This document shows positions 44,630 through 56,156 of a stretch of DNA of 64,000 nt, piece by piece; position 1 is the stretch's first letter, and each line of letters opens with the position of its first letter. The notes under the pieces are model-generated. The model ran no database searches and was not told the origin of the DNA. It saw only the letters and a list, made by a program, of their open reading frames with translations. The stretch covers positions 239,501 through 303,500 of the forward strand of contig JAURWC010000075.1 in NCBI GenBank assembly GCA_030655135.1, in the 5' to 3' direction. The position numbers and the translations under genes are program-made. Source of the stretch: Hyphomicrobiaceae bacterium. GTDB lineage: Bacteria > Pseudomonadota > Alphaproteobacteria > Rhizobiales > Hyphomicrobiaceae.

Positions 44630-46060
44630 ATGTACGGGGACATGATTAGACAGACGTCGTGGAGGGCTTTGCTCCTCGCGGCCGGCACCGCCCTCGCGGG
44701 CTTCACGCCGGCCAACGCAGCCGACCTGGGGGGCAACTGCTGCGCCGATCTCGAAGAGCGCATCGCTGAGCTGGAGGCCACCACGGCCCGCAAAGGCAAC
44801 CGCAAGGTGTCGCTGGAGATCGGCGGCCAAGTCAATGAAGCCGTGCTGTTCTGGGACGACGGCGGCGAAAGCAATGCTTACGTTGTGACCAACGACAACG
44901 CCCGCACGCGCTTCCGCTTCAAAGGTAAGGCAAAGATCAATGCTGACTGGGAAGCCGGCTACGCGCTGGAAACGGGCGTCAGGACTGCCAATTCGAAGCG
45001 CTTCACCCAGGATAATCCGAAGGGTAACGACACGGCGACCGACGTAGGCTTCGACCTGCGCGACAGCTACTGGTTCCTGAAGAGCAAGACGTACGGTGGC
45101 GTCAGCGTCGGCTTCCAGGCAGATGCATCGGATGCCATCACCGAAATCAACCTGACGCAGACGAAAGACTTCGCCAAGCTGTCCGATATGGAAGACACAG
45201 GTCTCGGTCTCACGCTGCGGTCATCGGCCAACGGCCAGTTGACCACGACGGGCGCCGCGTCTGCTCGCTTGTCCTTCCGCCGCCTCATAGGCGACGCGGG
45301 CGATCAGCCAGGCGATGGTGACCGCCGTCACAACCTGGTGAAATACGAAACGCCGGTTTTTGCCGGCTTCACGGGCCAGGCCTCCTGGGGCGAAGACGAC
45401 GTCTGGGATCTTGGCTTGCGCTACGCGGGCGAGTTTGGCGGCTTCAAAGTCGCAGCAGGCGTGGCCTACGGCGAAACCACCGATGGCGGCGACACGAATA
45501 CGTCGTGCAACATCCGGCTGGGAACCGCAGCAGCGGGAAATCTCGATCAGCAGTGCAGCCAGTTCGGCGGCTCGGTCAGCGTTTTGCATGAGGCCACTGG
45601 TCTGTTTGCGAGTGCCGGTGCCGGCATCAAGACCGACGACCTGCTGGATGAGGCTGCGGTGTTCGCGGGTCAGAACGCCGACGACGAGCAGACGTTCTAC
45701 GCATTCCAGGCAGGCTTGGAACGCAAGTTCATTCCGCTCGGCAAGACCACGATCTTTGGCGAGTACTACAACTACGAAGGTGGCGCCAATAATCGTCGCG
45801 GGATTGCTGCCAACGATGCGTTGGATCCGTTTGGCGGAAGCGCCAGCGCGATCTGGTCGACGGGGCTGGAAGCTTATGGCTTCGGCATCGCCCAAGGCAT
45901 CGATAATGCCGCGATGGTCCTGTACCTCAACTATCGTCACGTCGAAGGCGAGCTGACGTTGAAGCAGATCGGTGGCGGCGGTGTCGCCTCTGGGCCGACG
46001 GCAGACGTGGGCTTGGAAGATCTCGACCTTGTCCAGACCGGTGCAATTATTAAATTCTGA
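44630..46060 (+). CDS. Outer-membrane porin (alphaproteobacterial Porin_2 type), copy 1
   Basis: This 476-residue trimeric-type porin has a signal peptide (SWRALLLAAGTALAGFTPANA), then ADLGGNCCADLEERIAELEA, the short coiled-coil start typical of rhizobial porins. A long beta-barrel follows (KVSLEIGGQVNEAVLFWDDG; LRDSYWFLKSKTYGGVSVGF; VLYLNYRHVEGELTL) ending in Phe (GAIIKF). It mediates diffusion of small solutes. The start may be ATG 44630 or ATG 44642. A close paralogue follows at 46280, and a terminator separates them. Confidence 0.9.
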   Translation: MYGDMIRQTSWRALLLAAGTALAGFTPANAADLGGNCCADLEERIAELEATTARKGNRKVSLEIGGQVNEAVLFWDDGGESNAYVVTNDNARTRFRFKGKAKINADWEAGYALETGVRTANSKRFTQDNPKGNDTATDVGFDLRDSYWFLKSKTYGGVSVGFQADASDAITEINLTQTKDFAKLSDMEDTGLGLTLRSSANGQLTTTGAASARLSFRRLIGDAGDQPGDGDRRHNLVKYETPVFAGFTGQASWGEDDVWDLGLRYAGEFGGFKVAAGVAYGETTDGGDTNTSCNIRLGTAAAGNLDQQCSQFGGSVSVLHEATGLFASAGAGIKTDDLLDEAAVFAGQNADDEQTFYAFQAGLERKFIPLGKTTIFGEYYNYEGGANNRRGIAANDALDPFGGSASAIWSTGLEAYGFGIAQGIDNAAMVLYLNYRHVEGELTLKQIGGGGVASGPTADVGLEDLDLVQTGAIIKF

Positions 46061-46066
46061 CGACAG

Positions 46067-46100
46067 CAGACCCCGCACTTGGTGCGGGGTCTGTCAAAGT
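46067..46100 (+). terminator. Terminator hairpin after porin copy 1
   Basis: CAGACCCCGCAC-TTG-GTGCGGGGTCTG is a 12-bp perfect stem with a 3-base loop, starting 6 bases after the stop codon. The following TCAAAGTT is not a strong T run. Confidence 0.75.
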
Positions 46101-46279
46101 TAGCCGCTGTCTTGTGTTGCACCGCAGTGTGACGCGGACGTTACAGCATGTCTAAATTGTGGCAAGATCTGCACACAGAATGCGCCACAAGCGCCCGCCT
46201 CGTGTTTATGCTGACCCTCAAGAACCGAATCGTCATGCCTTGGGGAAGGCTGACGACCTGATACTTGAGGGGCTTCGTA

Positions 46280-47641
46280 GTGATCAACACCACAACAAAA
46301 GCACTGGCCGCTGCTGTCGTTGCCGGCCTGGGACTTGCCACCGCCACATCAGCTTCGGCTGCAGATCTCGGCGGCAACTGCTGTGCCGATCTGGAAGAGC
46401 GCATTGCCGAGTTGGAGGCCACCACCGCCCGTAAAGGCAACCGCAAGGTCTCCCTTGAGATCGGCGGCCAGATCAACGAAGCCGTCATGTTCTGGGACGA
46501 CGGCGAGGAGAGCAACGCCTACGTCGTCACCAATGATAACTCCCGTTCGCGCTTTCGCTTCCGCGGCAAGGCCAAGATCAATGAAGACTGGGAAGCTGGC
46601 TACGCGCTGGAAACTGGTGTGCGCATCGCGCGCTCCAATCGCGTCACACAGTTAGACGATAACTTACAGAGCGGCCTGGATCTGCGCGACAGCTATTGGT
46701 TCCTGAAGAGCAAGACGTACGGCGGCGTAAGCGTCGGTTTCCAGGGCACGGCGACCGACCAGATCACTGAAATTAATCTGACGCAGACGAAAGACTTCGC
46801 CAAGCTGTCGGATATGGAAGATACGGGCCTCGGTCTGTTGCTTCGGTCCTCCATCAATGGTGGGCTGGCGAACGATCTCAGCTTCTTTAGGCTGCTGGGG
46901 GTATCTGGCGACCAGCCGGGTGACGGCGATCGCCGGTCCAATGTAGTGAAGTACGAAACCCCGGCATACAAGGGCTTCACGGCGTCTACCGCCTGGGGAG
47001 AAGACGATGTCTGGGACGTTGCCGTGCGCTACGCCGGCGAGTTCGGCGGCTTCAAGTTGGCCGCGGGCATCGGCTACGGCGAAAACAACGACGGCGGCTA
47101 CTCAGGCATCGACTGCAACATCACGATCGCGGGCGACAAGGACTGCAGCAACTTCGGCGGTTCTGTCAGCGTCATGCATGAGGCAACCGGCTTGTTCGTC
47201 AGCGCTGGCGCGGGCACGAAAAAAGACAAGCTGCTGAATGATTCGCCAATCTTCACCGGCACGGACGCGGACGATACCCAGGACTTCTGGTCCATGCAGG
47301 CCGGTATCGAAAAGAAGTTCTTCCCGCTCGGCAAGACGACGGTCTTCGGCGAATACTTCGACTACGAAGGCGCCGCGTCCCGGCAGCGTGTTGTCGGCAC
47401 CGATCCGATCAACCCCCTCGGCGTCGATGCACAGGTTTGGAAAACGGGTCTCGAGGCCTATGGCTTCGGTATCGCGCAAGGCATCGATGCTGCTGCGATG
47501 GTGCTGTACCTGCACTATCGTCACGTCGAAGGCGACCTGACCGTTCGCGCCCTCAATGGTATTGTGGCCAACGGCACGGAAGGCAACGCCTCCCTTGAAG
47601 ATCTCGACATCGTCATGAGCGGCGCCATCATCAAGTTCTAA
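46280..47641 (+). CDS. Outer-membrane porin (Porin_2 type), copy 2
   Basis: This 453-residue paralogue of the preceding porin has signal peptide ALAAAVVAGLGLATATSASA, an identical DLGGNCCADLEERIAELEA start to the mature protein and the same FWDDG, LKSKTYGGVSVGFQ, TKDFAKLSDMEDTGLGL and AYGFGIAQGID blocks. Differences cluster in the loops. The C-terminus is GAIIKF, with terminal Phe for BAM recognition. The start is GTG 46280, with GAGGGG 8 bases upstream. It has its own promoter region and terminator, so the two porins can be expressed independently. Confidence 0.9.
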   Translation: MINTTTKALAAAVVAGLGLATATSASAADLGGNCCADLEERIAELEATTARKGNRKVSLEIGGQINEAVMFWDDGEESNAYVVTNDNSRSRFRFRGKAKINEDWEAGYALETGVRIARSNRVTQLDDNLQSGLDLRDSYWFLKSKTYGGVSVGFQGTATDQITEINLTQTKDFAKLSDMEDTGLGLLLRSSINGGLANDLSFFRLLGVSGDQPGDGDRRSNVVKYETPAYKGFTASTAWGEDDVWDVAVRYAGEFGGFKLAAGIGYGENNDGGYSGIDCNITIAGDKDCSNFGGSVSVMHEATGLFVSAGAGTKKDKLLNDSPIFTGTDADDTQDFWSMQAGIEKKFFPLGKTTVFGEYFDYEGAASRQRVVGTDPINPLGVDAQVWKTGLEAYGFGIAQGIDAAAMVLYLHYRHVEGDLTVRALNGIVANGTEGNASLEDLDIVMSGAIIKF

Positions 47642-47663
47642 TCTGACGATCACGGCCTAGCCG

Positions 47664-47698
47664 AAAGCCCGCCTCGCAAGAGGCGGGCTTTTCATTTT
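47664..47698 (+). terminator. Rho-independent terminator after porin copy 2
   Basis: AAGCCCGCCTC-GCAA-GAGGCGGGCTT is an 11-bp stem followed by TTCATTTT, about 25 bases after the stop codon. Confidence 0.9.
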
Positions 47699-47813
47699 GT
47701 CTGCGGCGTCACGACATCCGCCGCGGACGTGAGCGAGCGTCGAGGCGAATTAAGGATGCCGCCGCCATCCAATTGCGGCACACTGCAAGTCCAGAACAAA
47801 TGGGTGGGCGCCA

Positions 47814-49013
47814 ATGCCTCGAGCTCTCCATCGCGTCGCGCAAACGAATGGCTGGACGGCTGCGTCGATCGCGACGGCCTTGCTGGCGCTGATGCTCGGG
47901 CTGTTCGCCACAGCCGCCGCAGCCACCGGCCTGCCCAACGTGGACCAAGGCACGCTCGCGCGCGCCAAGCCTGGCACCATCTTCCGCGTCTGGCCGCTAG
48001 AGGGCGGCGTCCGCCCCGGTGTCAAGGGCTATCGCATTCTCTACCGCTCCACCGGCAAGAACGGCGAGGCGGTAGCCGTCACCGGCGCCATCATCTTCCC
48101 CGCTGAGCCGAGCGGCAAGAAGCGCAACGTCGTCGCCTGGGCGCACCCCACCACGGGCGTCGTCTCCAAATGCGCGCCGACGCTCCTGCCCGATCTGTCA
48201 GGCACGATCCAAGGTATCGACCGCCTCACCGAGCAGGGCTATGTCATCGTTGCCACGGATTACATCGGCCTTGGCACCCGCGACGCCCACCCCTACCTTG
48301 TCGGTGTTTCCGCCGCGCACGCGGTGCTGGATTCCGTCCGCGCCGCGCAGAACCTGCGTGATACGCAGGCCGGCCACCGCTTCGCCGTCTGGGGCCACTC
48401 GCAAGGCGGGCACGCCGCGCTCTTCACTGGCATCCACGCCAAAGGCTATGCGCCTGAGTTGGAACTGGTCGGCGTTGCAGCCGCTGCACCCGCGACCGAC
48501 CTCGCCGCTCTTTTCAGCGCCGACCGCGACAGCGCCAGCGGCCGCAGCCTGACGTCGATGACCGTCCTGTCCTGGTCGCGCGTGTTCGACTTGCCGGTAT
48601 CGAGCATCGTCGAAGCAGCATCCGAACCCCAGTTCGAGCGGCTGGCGAGTGACTGCATCGAGTCGATCGAACAGTTCATCAAGGAAGACCAGGATGAAAA
48701 GGCACTCTCGCGCAACTTCCTCAAGGTCGATCCCGTGGCCGATCCGCGCCTGAACACGATCATGCGTGAAAATACACCCGGCGCGCTTCCATCAGGCACG
48801 CCTGTCTTCATCGCCCAGAGCAACGCAGACACGCTCGTGCTGCCGCACATCACCAAGCAGTACGTTGCCACGCTTTGTCAGGGTGGCGCGCACGTGTCCA
48901 CCCTAACGTTGCAAGGTAGCAGCCACATGGTCAGCGGCCGCGACAGCGCCTACGCAGCCGTCGAATGGATGACCCATCTGTTCAGCGGCCACGCCCCGCC
49001 CAACCACTGCTGA
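47814..49013 (+). CDS. Secreted lipase family alpha/beta hydrolase
   Basis: This 399-residue protein has a signal peptide (about residues 18-37, ATALLALMLGLFATAAAA). The secretory-lipase fold (PF03583-like) shows YRILYRSTGKNGEAVAVTG, VVAWAHPTTG, GYVIVATDYIGLGT, nucleophile elbow FAVWGHSQGGHAALF, VFIAQSNADTLVLP (acid) and QGSSHMVSGRDSA (His). It probably hydrolyses esters or lipids in the periplasm or outside. The DUF4166 gene follows after 17 bases, likely co-transcribed. Confidence 0.85.
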   Translation: MPRALHRVAQTNGWTAASIATALLALMLGLFATAAAATGLPNVDQGTLARAKPGTIFRVWPLEGGVRPGVKGYRILYRSTGKNGEAVAVTGAIIFPAEPSGKKRNVVAWAHPTTGVVSKCAPTLLPDLSGTIQGIDRLTEQGYVIVATDYIGLGTRDAHPYLVGVSAAHAVLDSVRAAQNLRDTQAGHRFAVWGHSQGGHAALFTGIHAKGYAPELELVGVAAAAPATDLAALFSADRDSASGRSLTSMTVLSWSRVFDLPVSSIVEAASEPQFERLASDCIESIEQFIKEDQDEKALSRNFLKVDPVADPRLNTIMRENTPGALPSGTPVFIAQSNADTLVLPHITKQYVATLCQGGAHVSTLTLQGSSHMVSGRDSAYAAVEWMTHLFSGHAPPNHC

Positions 49014-49030
49014 GCCCGATCGCCGCTGAG

Positions 49031-49585
49031 ATGACCCAAGCTCGCCGACCACCTCTTTATGCTCGCGTGCTGGGCGACACATGGCACGCTCTGCCGCAAG
49101 CACTTCGCCGCATGCATGACGTGGACGGCGAAGGCCGCGCCGAAGGTTTGGCCGAGATCGATCGCGGCCATGGCGTGATGGCGCGCTTGATCGCCGCAAT
49201 CGCCGGCTTTCCGCGCGCAGGGCAGGGCGTGCGCGTGCAGGTCTTGTTCAAAGCCGACGCCAAGGGCGAACTCTGGCAGCGCACGTTCGCCGGTAAGCGC
49301 TTTGCTAGCTACCAGTTTGCCGGCATCGAGCCCCGCGAGTCGATCGTCTTCGAGCGTTTCGGTCTGATCACGATCGCGCTGCACCTTGTTCTGCAGAACC
49401 AGCGCCTCGACGTCATTCCCGTGCGCTGGTCGGTGCTAGGCATCCCGTTGCCGAAAGCGCTGATGCCGGTTGGCGAGACCTACGAATGGGTCGACGGCCA
49501 GAACCGCTTCAACTTCCACGTTGAGATCAGCCACCCTTGGTTCGGCTTGGTCGTGCGTTACCGCGGTTTCCTCGTCCCGGTCTGA
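49031..49585 (+). CDS. DUF4166 domain protein
   Basis: This 184-residue protein has LYARVLGDTWHALPQALRRMHD, the DUF4166 start, then GEGRAEGLAEIDRGHG, AIAGFPRAGQGVRVQV, WQRTFAGKRFASYQF and HVEISHPWFGLVVRYRGFL at the C-terminus. Such domains often occur fused to, or near, saccharopine-dehydrogenase-like proteins; their function is not known. ATG 49031 fits better than an in-frame ATG at 48965, which would overlap the lipase gene. It is likely in an operon with the lipase. Confidence 0.78.
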   Translation: MTQARRPPLYARVLGDTWHALPQALRRMHDVDGEGRAEGLAEIDRGHGVMARLIAAIAGFPRAGQGVRVQVLFKADAKGELWQRTFAGKRFASYQFAGIEPRESIVFERFGLITIALHLVLQNQRLDVIPVRWSVLGIPLPKALMPVGETYEWVDGQNRFNFHVEISHPWFGLVVRYRGFLVPV

Positions 49586-49702
49586 ATGCGGCACGTCGGC
49601 GAGATGGACAAGATTTCATCCAGAGCCGGCGCGATTGCCTGTAATTTTCGCTGAGACGCCTCCGGGGGGGCTCGCGTCGCGGATAAGAAACCTGGAGGAA
49701 GC

Positions 49703-50959
49703 ATGCGCGCCACTTGGGCTCGTCCATTCGCCGCCATCCTTGCGGCCGTCATCTTTGCAACTGGTTTAGCGCACTTCCCCACGGCCGCCTTCGCCGATGC
49801 TGAGCGCGTCATCGATCGCGGCGCCGTCTTCGACGAGGCCTGGAACACCGTACGCGACAACTTCTACGACCGCACCATGCGCGGTCTCGACTGGGACAAG
49901 GTCAAGGAGCGCCACCGGCCCCAATACACCGCCGCCAAAACCGACAAGGATCGCTCCGCCGCCATCAACGCCATGCTCGCCGAACTCCACGCCTCGCACA
50001 TGTTCCACTTCACGCGCGACGAGCCGGCCTACTATCAGCTGCTTGGCATCTTTCAGTACGGCGTGCGCGAGGGCATCAAGAAGCACCTTGACGGCGACAT
50101 CAAGTATCCCGGCATCGGTGTCTTCACCCGCGATATCGACGGCCAGACATTCGTGTCCGGCATCGTCGCCGGCCTGCCGGGCGACAAGGCCGGCCTCAAG
50201 ACGGGTGATGAAATCGTCTCCGTCTCCGGCCAGCCGTTCGCGCCCGTCGCGAGCTTCCGCGGCAAGGTCGGCGAGAAGCTCGTCATGAAGGTTCGTCGCG
50301 ATCGCGACGGTCCCGAAATCGATGTCGAAATCCAACCCACCTGGATCGACGCGCCAGATGCGTTCGAAGCGGCCATTGCAGACGGTGCGCGCGTCATTGA
50401 AGCCGGTGGCAAGCGCCTGGGCTACGTCCGAATCTGGTCGTATGCCGGACAGCGCTACCAGAATGCGCTGGCCAACATACTTGCGACGGGCAAGCTCAAG
50501 GATGTCGACGCCCTCATCTGGGACCTGCGCGACGGCTGGGGCGGCGCGCAGCCGGAATACCTCGACATCTTCAACGCCCGCGCTCCCGACATGACTTTCA
50601 CCGATCGTAAGGGCGATCCCGAATTCGCCAGCTTCAAATGGCGCAAGCCCGCGGTCATCCTTGCCAACGGCGGCACGCGCAGCGGCAAGGAAGTGCTGAC
50701 CTACGGCTTCAAGAAATACGGCTACGGCGAAGTCGTTGGCGAGAGGACCGCCGGCGCTCTGCTGGCAGGCCGCGGCTATATGCTCTCCGACGCAACGTTT
50801 CTGATGGTCGCCGTCGCCGACGTTGCCGTCGACGGCGAACGCCTGGAACAGAAGGGCGTCGAACCGACGATCCCCGTCCCGTTCGACATCCGCTACGCCG
50901 CCGGCCGCGACCCCCAACTCGACAAGGCCATCGAAGTCCTCTCGACACCGCGCGGTTAG
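49703..50959 (+). CDS. Exported S41 family peptidase (PDZ-containing)
   Basis: This 418-residue protein has a signal peptide (FAAILAAVIFATGLAHFPTAAFA). An N-terminal helical domain (DEAWNTVRDNFYDRTMRGLDW) follows, then a PDZ domain (about residues 140-215, FVSGIVAGLPGDKAGLKTGDEI) and the S41 core (LGYVRIWSYAG, ALIWDLRDGWGG, AVILANGGTRSGKEVLTYGF). The nucleophile is probably Ser in TRSGKE. The position after GEVVGE is Arg-Thr-Ala-Gly, as in many non-CtpA S41 proteins. It is a C-terminal-processing-type periplasmic protease with unknown substrate. GGAGGAAGC precedes ATG 49703. Confidence 0.85.
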   Translation: MRATWARPFAAILAAVIFATGLAHFPTAAFADAERVIDRGAVFDEAWNTVRDNFYDRTMRGLDWDKVKERHRPQYTAAKTDKDRSAAINAMLAELHASHMFHFTRDEPAYYQLLGIFQYGVREGIKKHLDGDIKYPGIGVFTRDIDGQTFVSGIVAGLPGDKAGLKTGDEIVSVSGQPFAPVASFRGKVGEKLVMKVRRDRDGPEIDVEIQPTWIDAPDAFEAAIADGARVIEAGGKRLGYVRIWSYAGQRYQNALANILATGKLKDVDALIWDLRDGWGGAQPEYLDIFNARAPDMTFTDRKGDPEFASFKWRKPAVILANGGTRSGKEVLTYGFKKYGYGEVVGERTAGALLAGRGYMLSDATFLMVAVADVAVDGERLEQKGVEPTIPVPFDIRYAAGRDPQLDKAIEVLSTPRG

Positions 50960-50968
50960 CCGGTCCTA

Positions 50969-50996
50969 GGGTCAGACCTCGGTCTGACCCATCATT
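50969..50996 (+). terminator. Terminator hairpin after the S41 peptidase gene
   Basis: GGGTCAGACC-TC-GGTCTGACCC is a nearly loop-less 8-10 bp palindrome followed by ATCATTTCC, 10 bases after the stop codon. Confidence 0.7.
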
Positions 50997-51353
50997 TCCG
51001 GCCGCTGCTCTTGATCGTCATCGGCCAACCTTGGAACTGCGGGCCGACTAGTCCATCCCGTCTGCCGGGCGACGCGGCAGTGATCTTTTGCTTCCCGTGC
51101 TCGTATACAGCCGCGAGCCAGACGCCCACTCTCCACATCAGGCCGCGCGCCGGCTAACCCGATGCGTGCACCAAACGCCAAGAAAAATTCACACGACACG
51201 TCCTATTTATTCAATTCTGATATGGGTTTGCGCAACTTGCGTAGGTCCAGTTCGTTCACGCTCATTGACTGCGGCTTGTGCAACTCACCAAACACTCGTG
51301 GTGCCTGTGCGGCCGGGCGCCTATAAATCGGGCTGCCACTCCAAGGATTTCCC
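50997..51353. other. Leader region of the leucine-degradation operon
   Basis: About 357 bases without a supported gene precede the isovaleryl-CoA dehydrogenase start. An 8-bp palindrome TTGCGCAA lies near 51230, and AAGGA precedes the GTG start. The operon promoter should be here; no specific regulator site is recognised. Confidence 0.45.
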
Positions 51354-52517
51354 GTGTTCGACAAAGCCATGAATTTCGCCCTGGGCGATGACATAGATGC
51401 GCTGCGCAACACGGTGCAGCGTTGGGCTGCGGCGAACCTCGCGCCGCGCGCCGCCGAGATCGACGCAACCAACACGTTCGCCGCTGATCTGTGGCCCCAA
51501 CTCGGCGAACTCGGCCTGCTCGGAATCACGGCAGACCCCGAGTACGGCGGCAGTGGCATGGGTTTCCTCGCTCACGTCGTGGCGATGGAGGAACTGAGCC
51601 GCGCCTCGGCCTCTATCGGCCTCAGCTACGGCGCCCACTCCAATCTCTGCGTCAACCAGATCAACCGCCACGGCACGTCCGCACAAAAGGCGAAATACCT
51701 GCCGCAGCTCTGCTCCGGCGAACACATCGGCGCGCTTGCGATGTCGGAACCCGGTGCCGGCTCCGACGTCATGTCGATGAAGCTGAAGGCCGAGAAGCGC
51801 AACGACCGCTTCATCCTCAACGGCAACAAGATGTGGATCACCAACGGCCCCGACGCCTCGACGCTCGTCGTCTACGCCAAGACCGATCCGCAAGGCGGGG
51901 CCAAAAGCATCACGGCCTTTATCATCGAAAGCGCCATGCCCGGCTTCTCCACGGCACAGAAGCTTGACAAGCTCGGCATGCGCGGCTCCAACACCTGCGA
52001 ACTCGTGTTCCAGGACGTCGAAGTGCCTTACGGCAACGTGCTGGGCGAGGAGGGCGGCGGCGCCCGCGTACTGATGTCGGGTCTGGACTACGAACGCGTC
52101 GTGCTTTCCGGCGGTCCGCTCGGCATCATGGCCGCCTGTCTCGACGCCGTCATGCCCTACGTGCACGAGCGTCGCCAGTTCGGCCAGGCCATCGGCGAGT
52201 TTCAGCTGATCCAAGCCAAGCTGGCCGACATGTACGTCACCACCAATGCCTGCCGCGCCTACGTCTATGCCGTGGCCGCCGCCTGCGATCGCGGCGAGGT
52301 CACTCGCAAGGACGCTGCCGGCTGCATCCTCTATTCGGCCGAGAAGGCCACGTGGTGCGCGCTCGAAGCCATCCAGACGCTCGGCGGCAACGGTTACATC
52401 AACGACTATCCCACCGGCCGCCTGCTGCGTGACGCCAAGCTCTACGAGATCGGCGCCGGCACGTCCGAAATCCGCCGCATGCTCATCGGCCGCGAGTTGT
52501 TCAAGGAAACGGCGTGA
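51354..52517 (+). CDS. ivd: Isovaleryl-CoA dehydrogenase
   Basis: This FAD-dependent enzyme oxidises isovaleryl-CoA to 3-methylcrotonyl-CoA in leucine breakdown. The 387 residues show [41 protein letters not shown] and [18 protein letters not shown]. The catalytic Glu is at about residue 247 in [16 protein letters not shown], the position specific for isovaleryl-CoA dehydrogenases. [21 protein letters not shown] and [17 protein letters not shown] follow. The start is GTG 51354 behind AGGA; ATG 51369 is an alternative. It is the first gene of the five-gene liu operon. Confidence 0.94.
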   Translation: MFDKAMNFALGDDIDALRNTVQRWAAANLAPRAAEIDATNTFAADLWPQLGELGLLGITADPEYGGSGMGFLAHVVAMEELSRASASIGLSYGAHSNLCVNQINRHGTSAQKAKYLPQLCSGEHIGALAMSEPGAGSDVMSMKLKAEKRNDRFILNGNKMWITNGPDASTLVVYAKTDPQGGAKSITAFIIESAMPGFSTAQKLDKLGMRGSNTCELVFQDVEVPYGNVLGEEGGGARVLMSGLDYERVVLSGGPLGIMAACLDAVMPYVHERRQFGQAIGEFQLIQAKLADMYVTTNACRAYVYAVAAACDRGEVTRKDAAGCILYSAEKATWCALEAIQTLGGNGYINDYPTGRLLRDAKLYEIGAGTSEIRRMLIGRELFKETA

Positions 52518-52518
52518 C

Positions 52519-54126
52519 ATGTCCGTCCTGAAACCCTCCATCCCCACCCGCGGCGAAACATTCGACGCCAACAAGGCCGCGCACGAGAAAGCGCTCGCTG
52601 AAGTCCGCGCCGCGGCAGATGCGGCCTTCGACGGCGGCGGCAAGGTCGCGCAGGAGCGCCATGTCGGCCGCAACAAGCTTCTGCCGCGCGAGCGCGTCGC
52701 CCGCCTGCTCGATCCCGGCTCGCCGTTTCTCGAAGTCGGCACCTTCGCCGCGCACGGCATGTACGGCGGCGACTGCCCGTGCGCCGGTCTCATCACGGGC
52801 GTGGGCCGCGTCTCCGGCCACGAGGTCATGGTCGTGTGCAACGACGCCACCGTGAAGGGCGGCACGTACTACCCCATGACGGCTAAAAAGCACCTGCGCG
52901 CCCAGGAGATCGCCGAGCAGAACCGGCTGCCCTGCGTGTACCTGGTCGACAGCGGTGGCGCCAACCTGCCCAACCAGGACGAGGTGTTCGCCGATCGCGA
53001 TCACTTCGGCCGCGTGTTCTTCAACCAGGCCAACATGTCGGCGAAGGGCATCGCCCAGATCGCTGTCGTCATGGGCGCTTGCACGGCCGGCGGCGCCTAC
53101 GTGCCGGCGATGTCGGACGAGGCGATCATCGTCAAGAACCAGGGCACGATCTATCTCGCGGGCCCACCCCTCGTGAAGGCCGCCACCGGAGAGATCGTCA
53201 CCGCCGAAGACCTTGGCGGCGGCGACGTGCACACGCGCCTGTCCGGCGTCGCCGATCATCTCGCGCGCGACGACGCGCACGCCCTGGCCCTGGCCCGCCG
53301 CGCCATCGCCAACCTCAATCGCGTCAAGCGCGTCGACATCCAGATGCAGCCGGTTGAAGAGCCGCTGTACGACCCGGAAGAACTGCTCGGCATCGTCCCC
53401 GCCGGTCTCAAGACGCCCTACGATATCCGCGAAGTCATCGCCCGCATCGTCGACGGCTCGCGCTTCGACGAGTTCAAGGCGCGCTATGCCACCACGCTCG
53501 TCTGCGGCTTCGCCCACATCCACGGCGTGCCCGTCGGCATCATCGCCAACAACGGCGTGCTGTTTTCCGAAAGCGCGCTGAAGGGCGCCCACTTCGTCGA
53601 GCTGTGCAGCCAGCGTTCCATCCCGCTCGTGTTCCTGCAGAACATCACCGGCTTCATGGTCGGCCGTCAGTATGAAGCCGGCGGCATCGCCAAGGACGGC
53701 GCCAAGCTCGTCACCGCCGTCGCCACCAGCCAGGTTCCGAAGATCACCGTCATCGTCGGCGGCTCATTCGGAGCGGGCAACTACGGCATGTGCGGCCGCG
53801 CCTACTCGCCGCGCTTCCTGTGGACATGGCCGAACAGCCGCATCGCCGTCATGGGCGGTGAGCAGGCCGCCGGCGTGCTCGCCTCGGTGAAGCGCGCCGG
53901 CATCGAACGCGGCGGCAAGACTTGGAGCCCGAACGACGAGGCCGCATTCAAGCAAGGCGTCGTCGATCAGTTCGAAACACAGGGCCACCCGCTCTACGCT
54001 TCCGCGCGGCTGTGGGACGACGGCATCATCGACCCGCGCAAGACGCGCGACGTCATCGGCCTGTCACTGTCGGCGAGCCTGAACGCGCCCATTCCCGAGA
54101 CGCGCTTCGGCGTGTTCCGGATGTAG
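52519..54126 (+). CDS. mccB: Methylcrotonyl-CoA carboxylase beta (carboxyltransferase) subunit
   Basis: This subunit transfers CO2 from carboxybiotin to 3-methylcrotonyl-CoA, forming 3-methylglutaconyl-CoA. The 535-residue protein has the N-terminal [80 protein letters not shown] and [20 protein letters not shown]. The oxyanion region is [20 protein letters not shown], and [19 protein letters not shown] follows. ATG 52519 lies one base after the ivd stop. It pairs with the biotin subunit 7 bases downstream. Confidence 0.95.
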   Translation: MSVLKPSIPTRGETFDANKAAHEKALAEVRAAADAAFDGGGKVAQERHVGRNKLLPRERVARLLDPGSPFLEVGTFAAHGMYGGDCPCAGLITGVGRVSGHEVMVVCNDATVKGGTYYPMTAKKHLRAQEIAEQNRLPCVYLVDSGGANLPNQDEVFADRDHFGRVFFNQANMSAKGIAQIAVVMGACTAGGAYVPAMSDEAIIVKNQGTIYLAGPPLVKAATGEIVTAEDLGGGDVHTRLSGVADHLARDDAHALALARRAIANLNRVKRVDIQMQPVEEPLYDPEELLGIVPAGLKTPYDIREVIARIVDGSRFDEFKARYATTLVCGFAHIHGVPVGIIANNGVLFSESALKGAHFVELCSQRSIPLVFLQNITGFMVGRQYEAGGIAKDGAKLVTAVATSQVPKITVIVGGSFGAGNYGMCGRAYSPRFLWTWPNSRIAVMGGEQAAGVLASVKRAGIERGGKTWSPNDEAAFKQGVVDQFETQGHPLYASARLWDDGIIDPRKTRDVIGLSLSASLNAPIPETRFGVFRM

Positions 54127-54133
54127 CCCGCCC

Positions 54134-56155
<2,022 letters not shown>

Positions 56156-56156
56156 A

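Noticed and set aside
50640-50760. Loss of the catalytic Lys in the S41 peptidase (GERTAG instead of GEKTFG)
   Set aside because: Many S41 proteins outside the CtpA group have this text and use another catalytic arrangement, so it is not evidence of inactivation.
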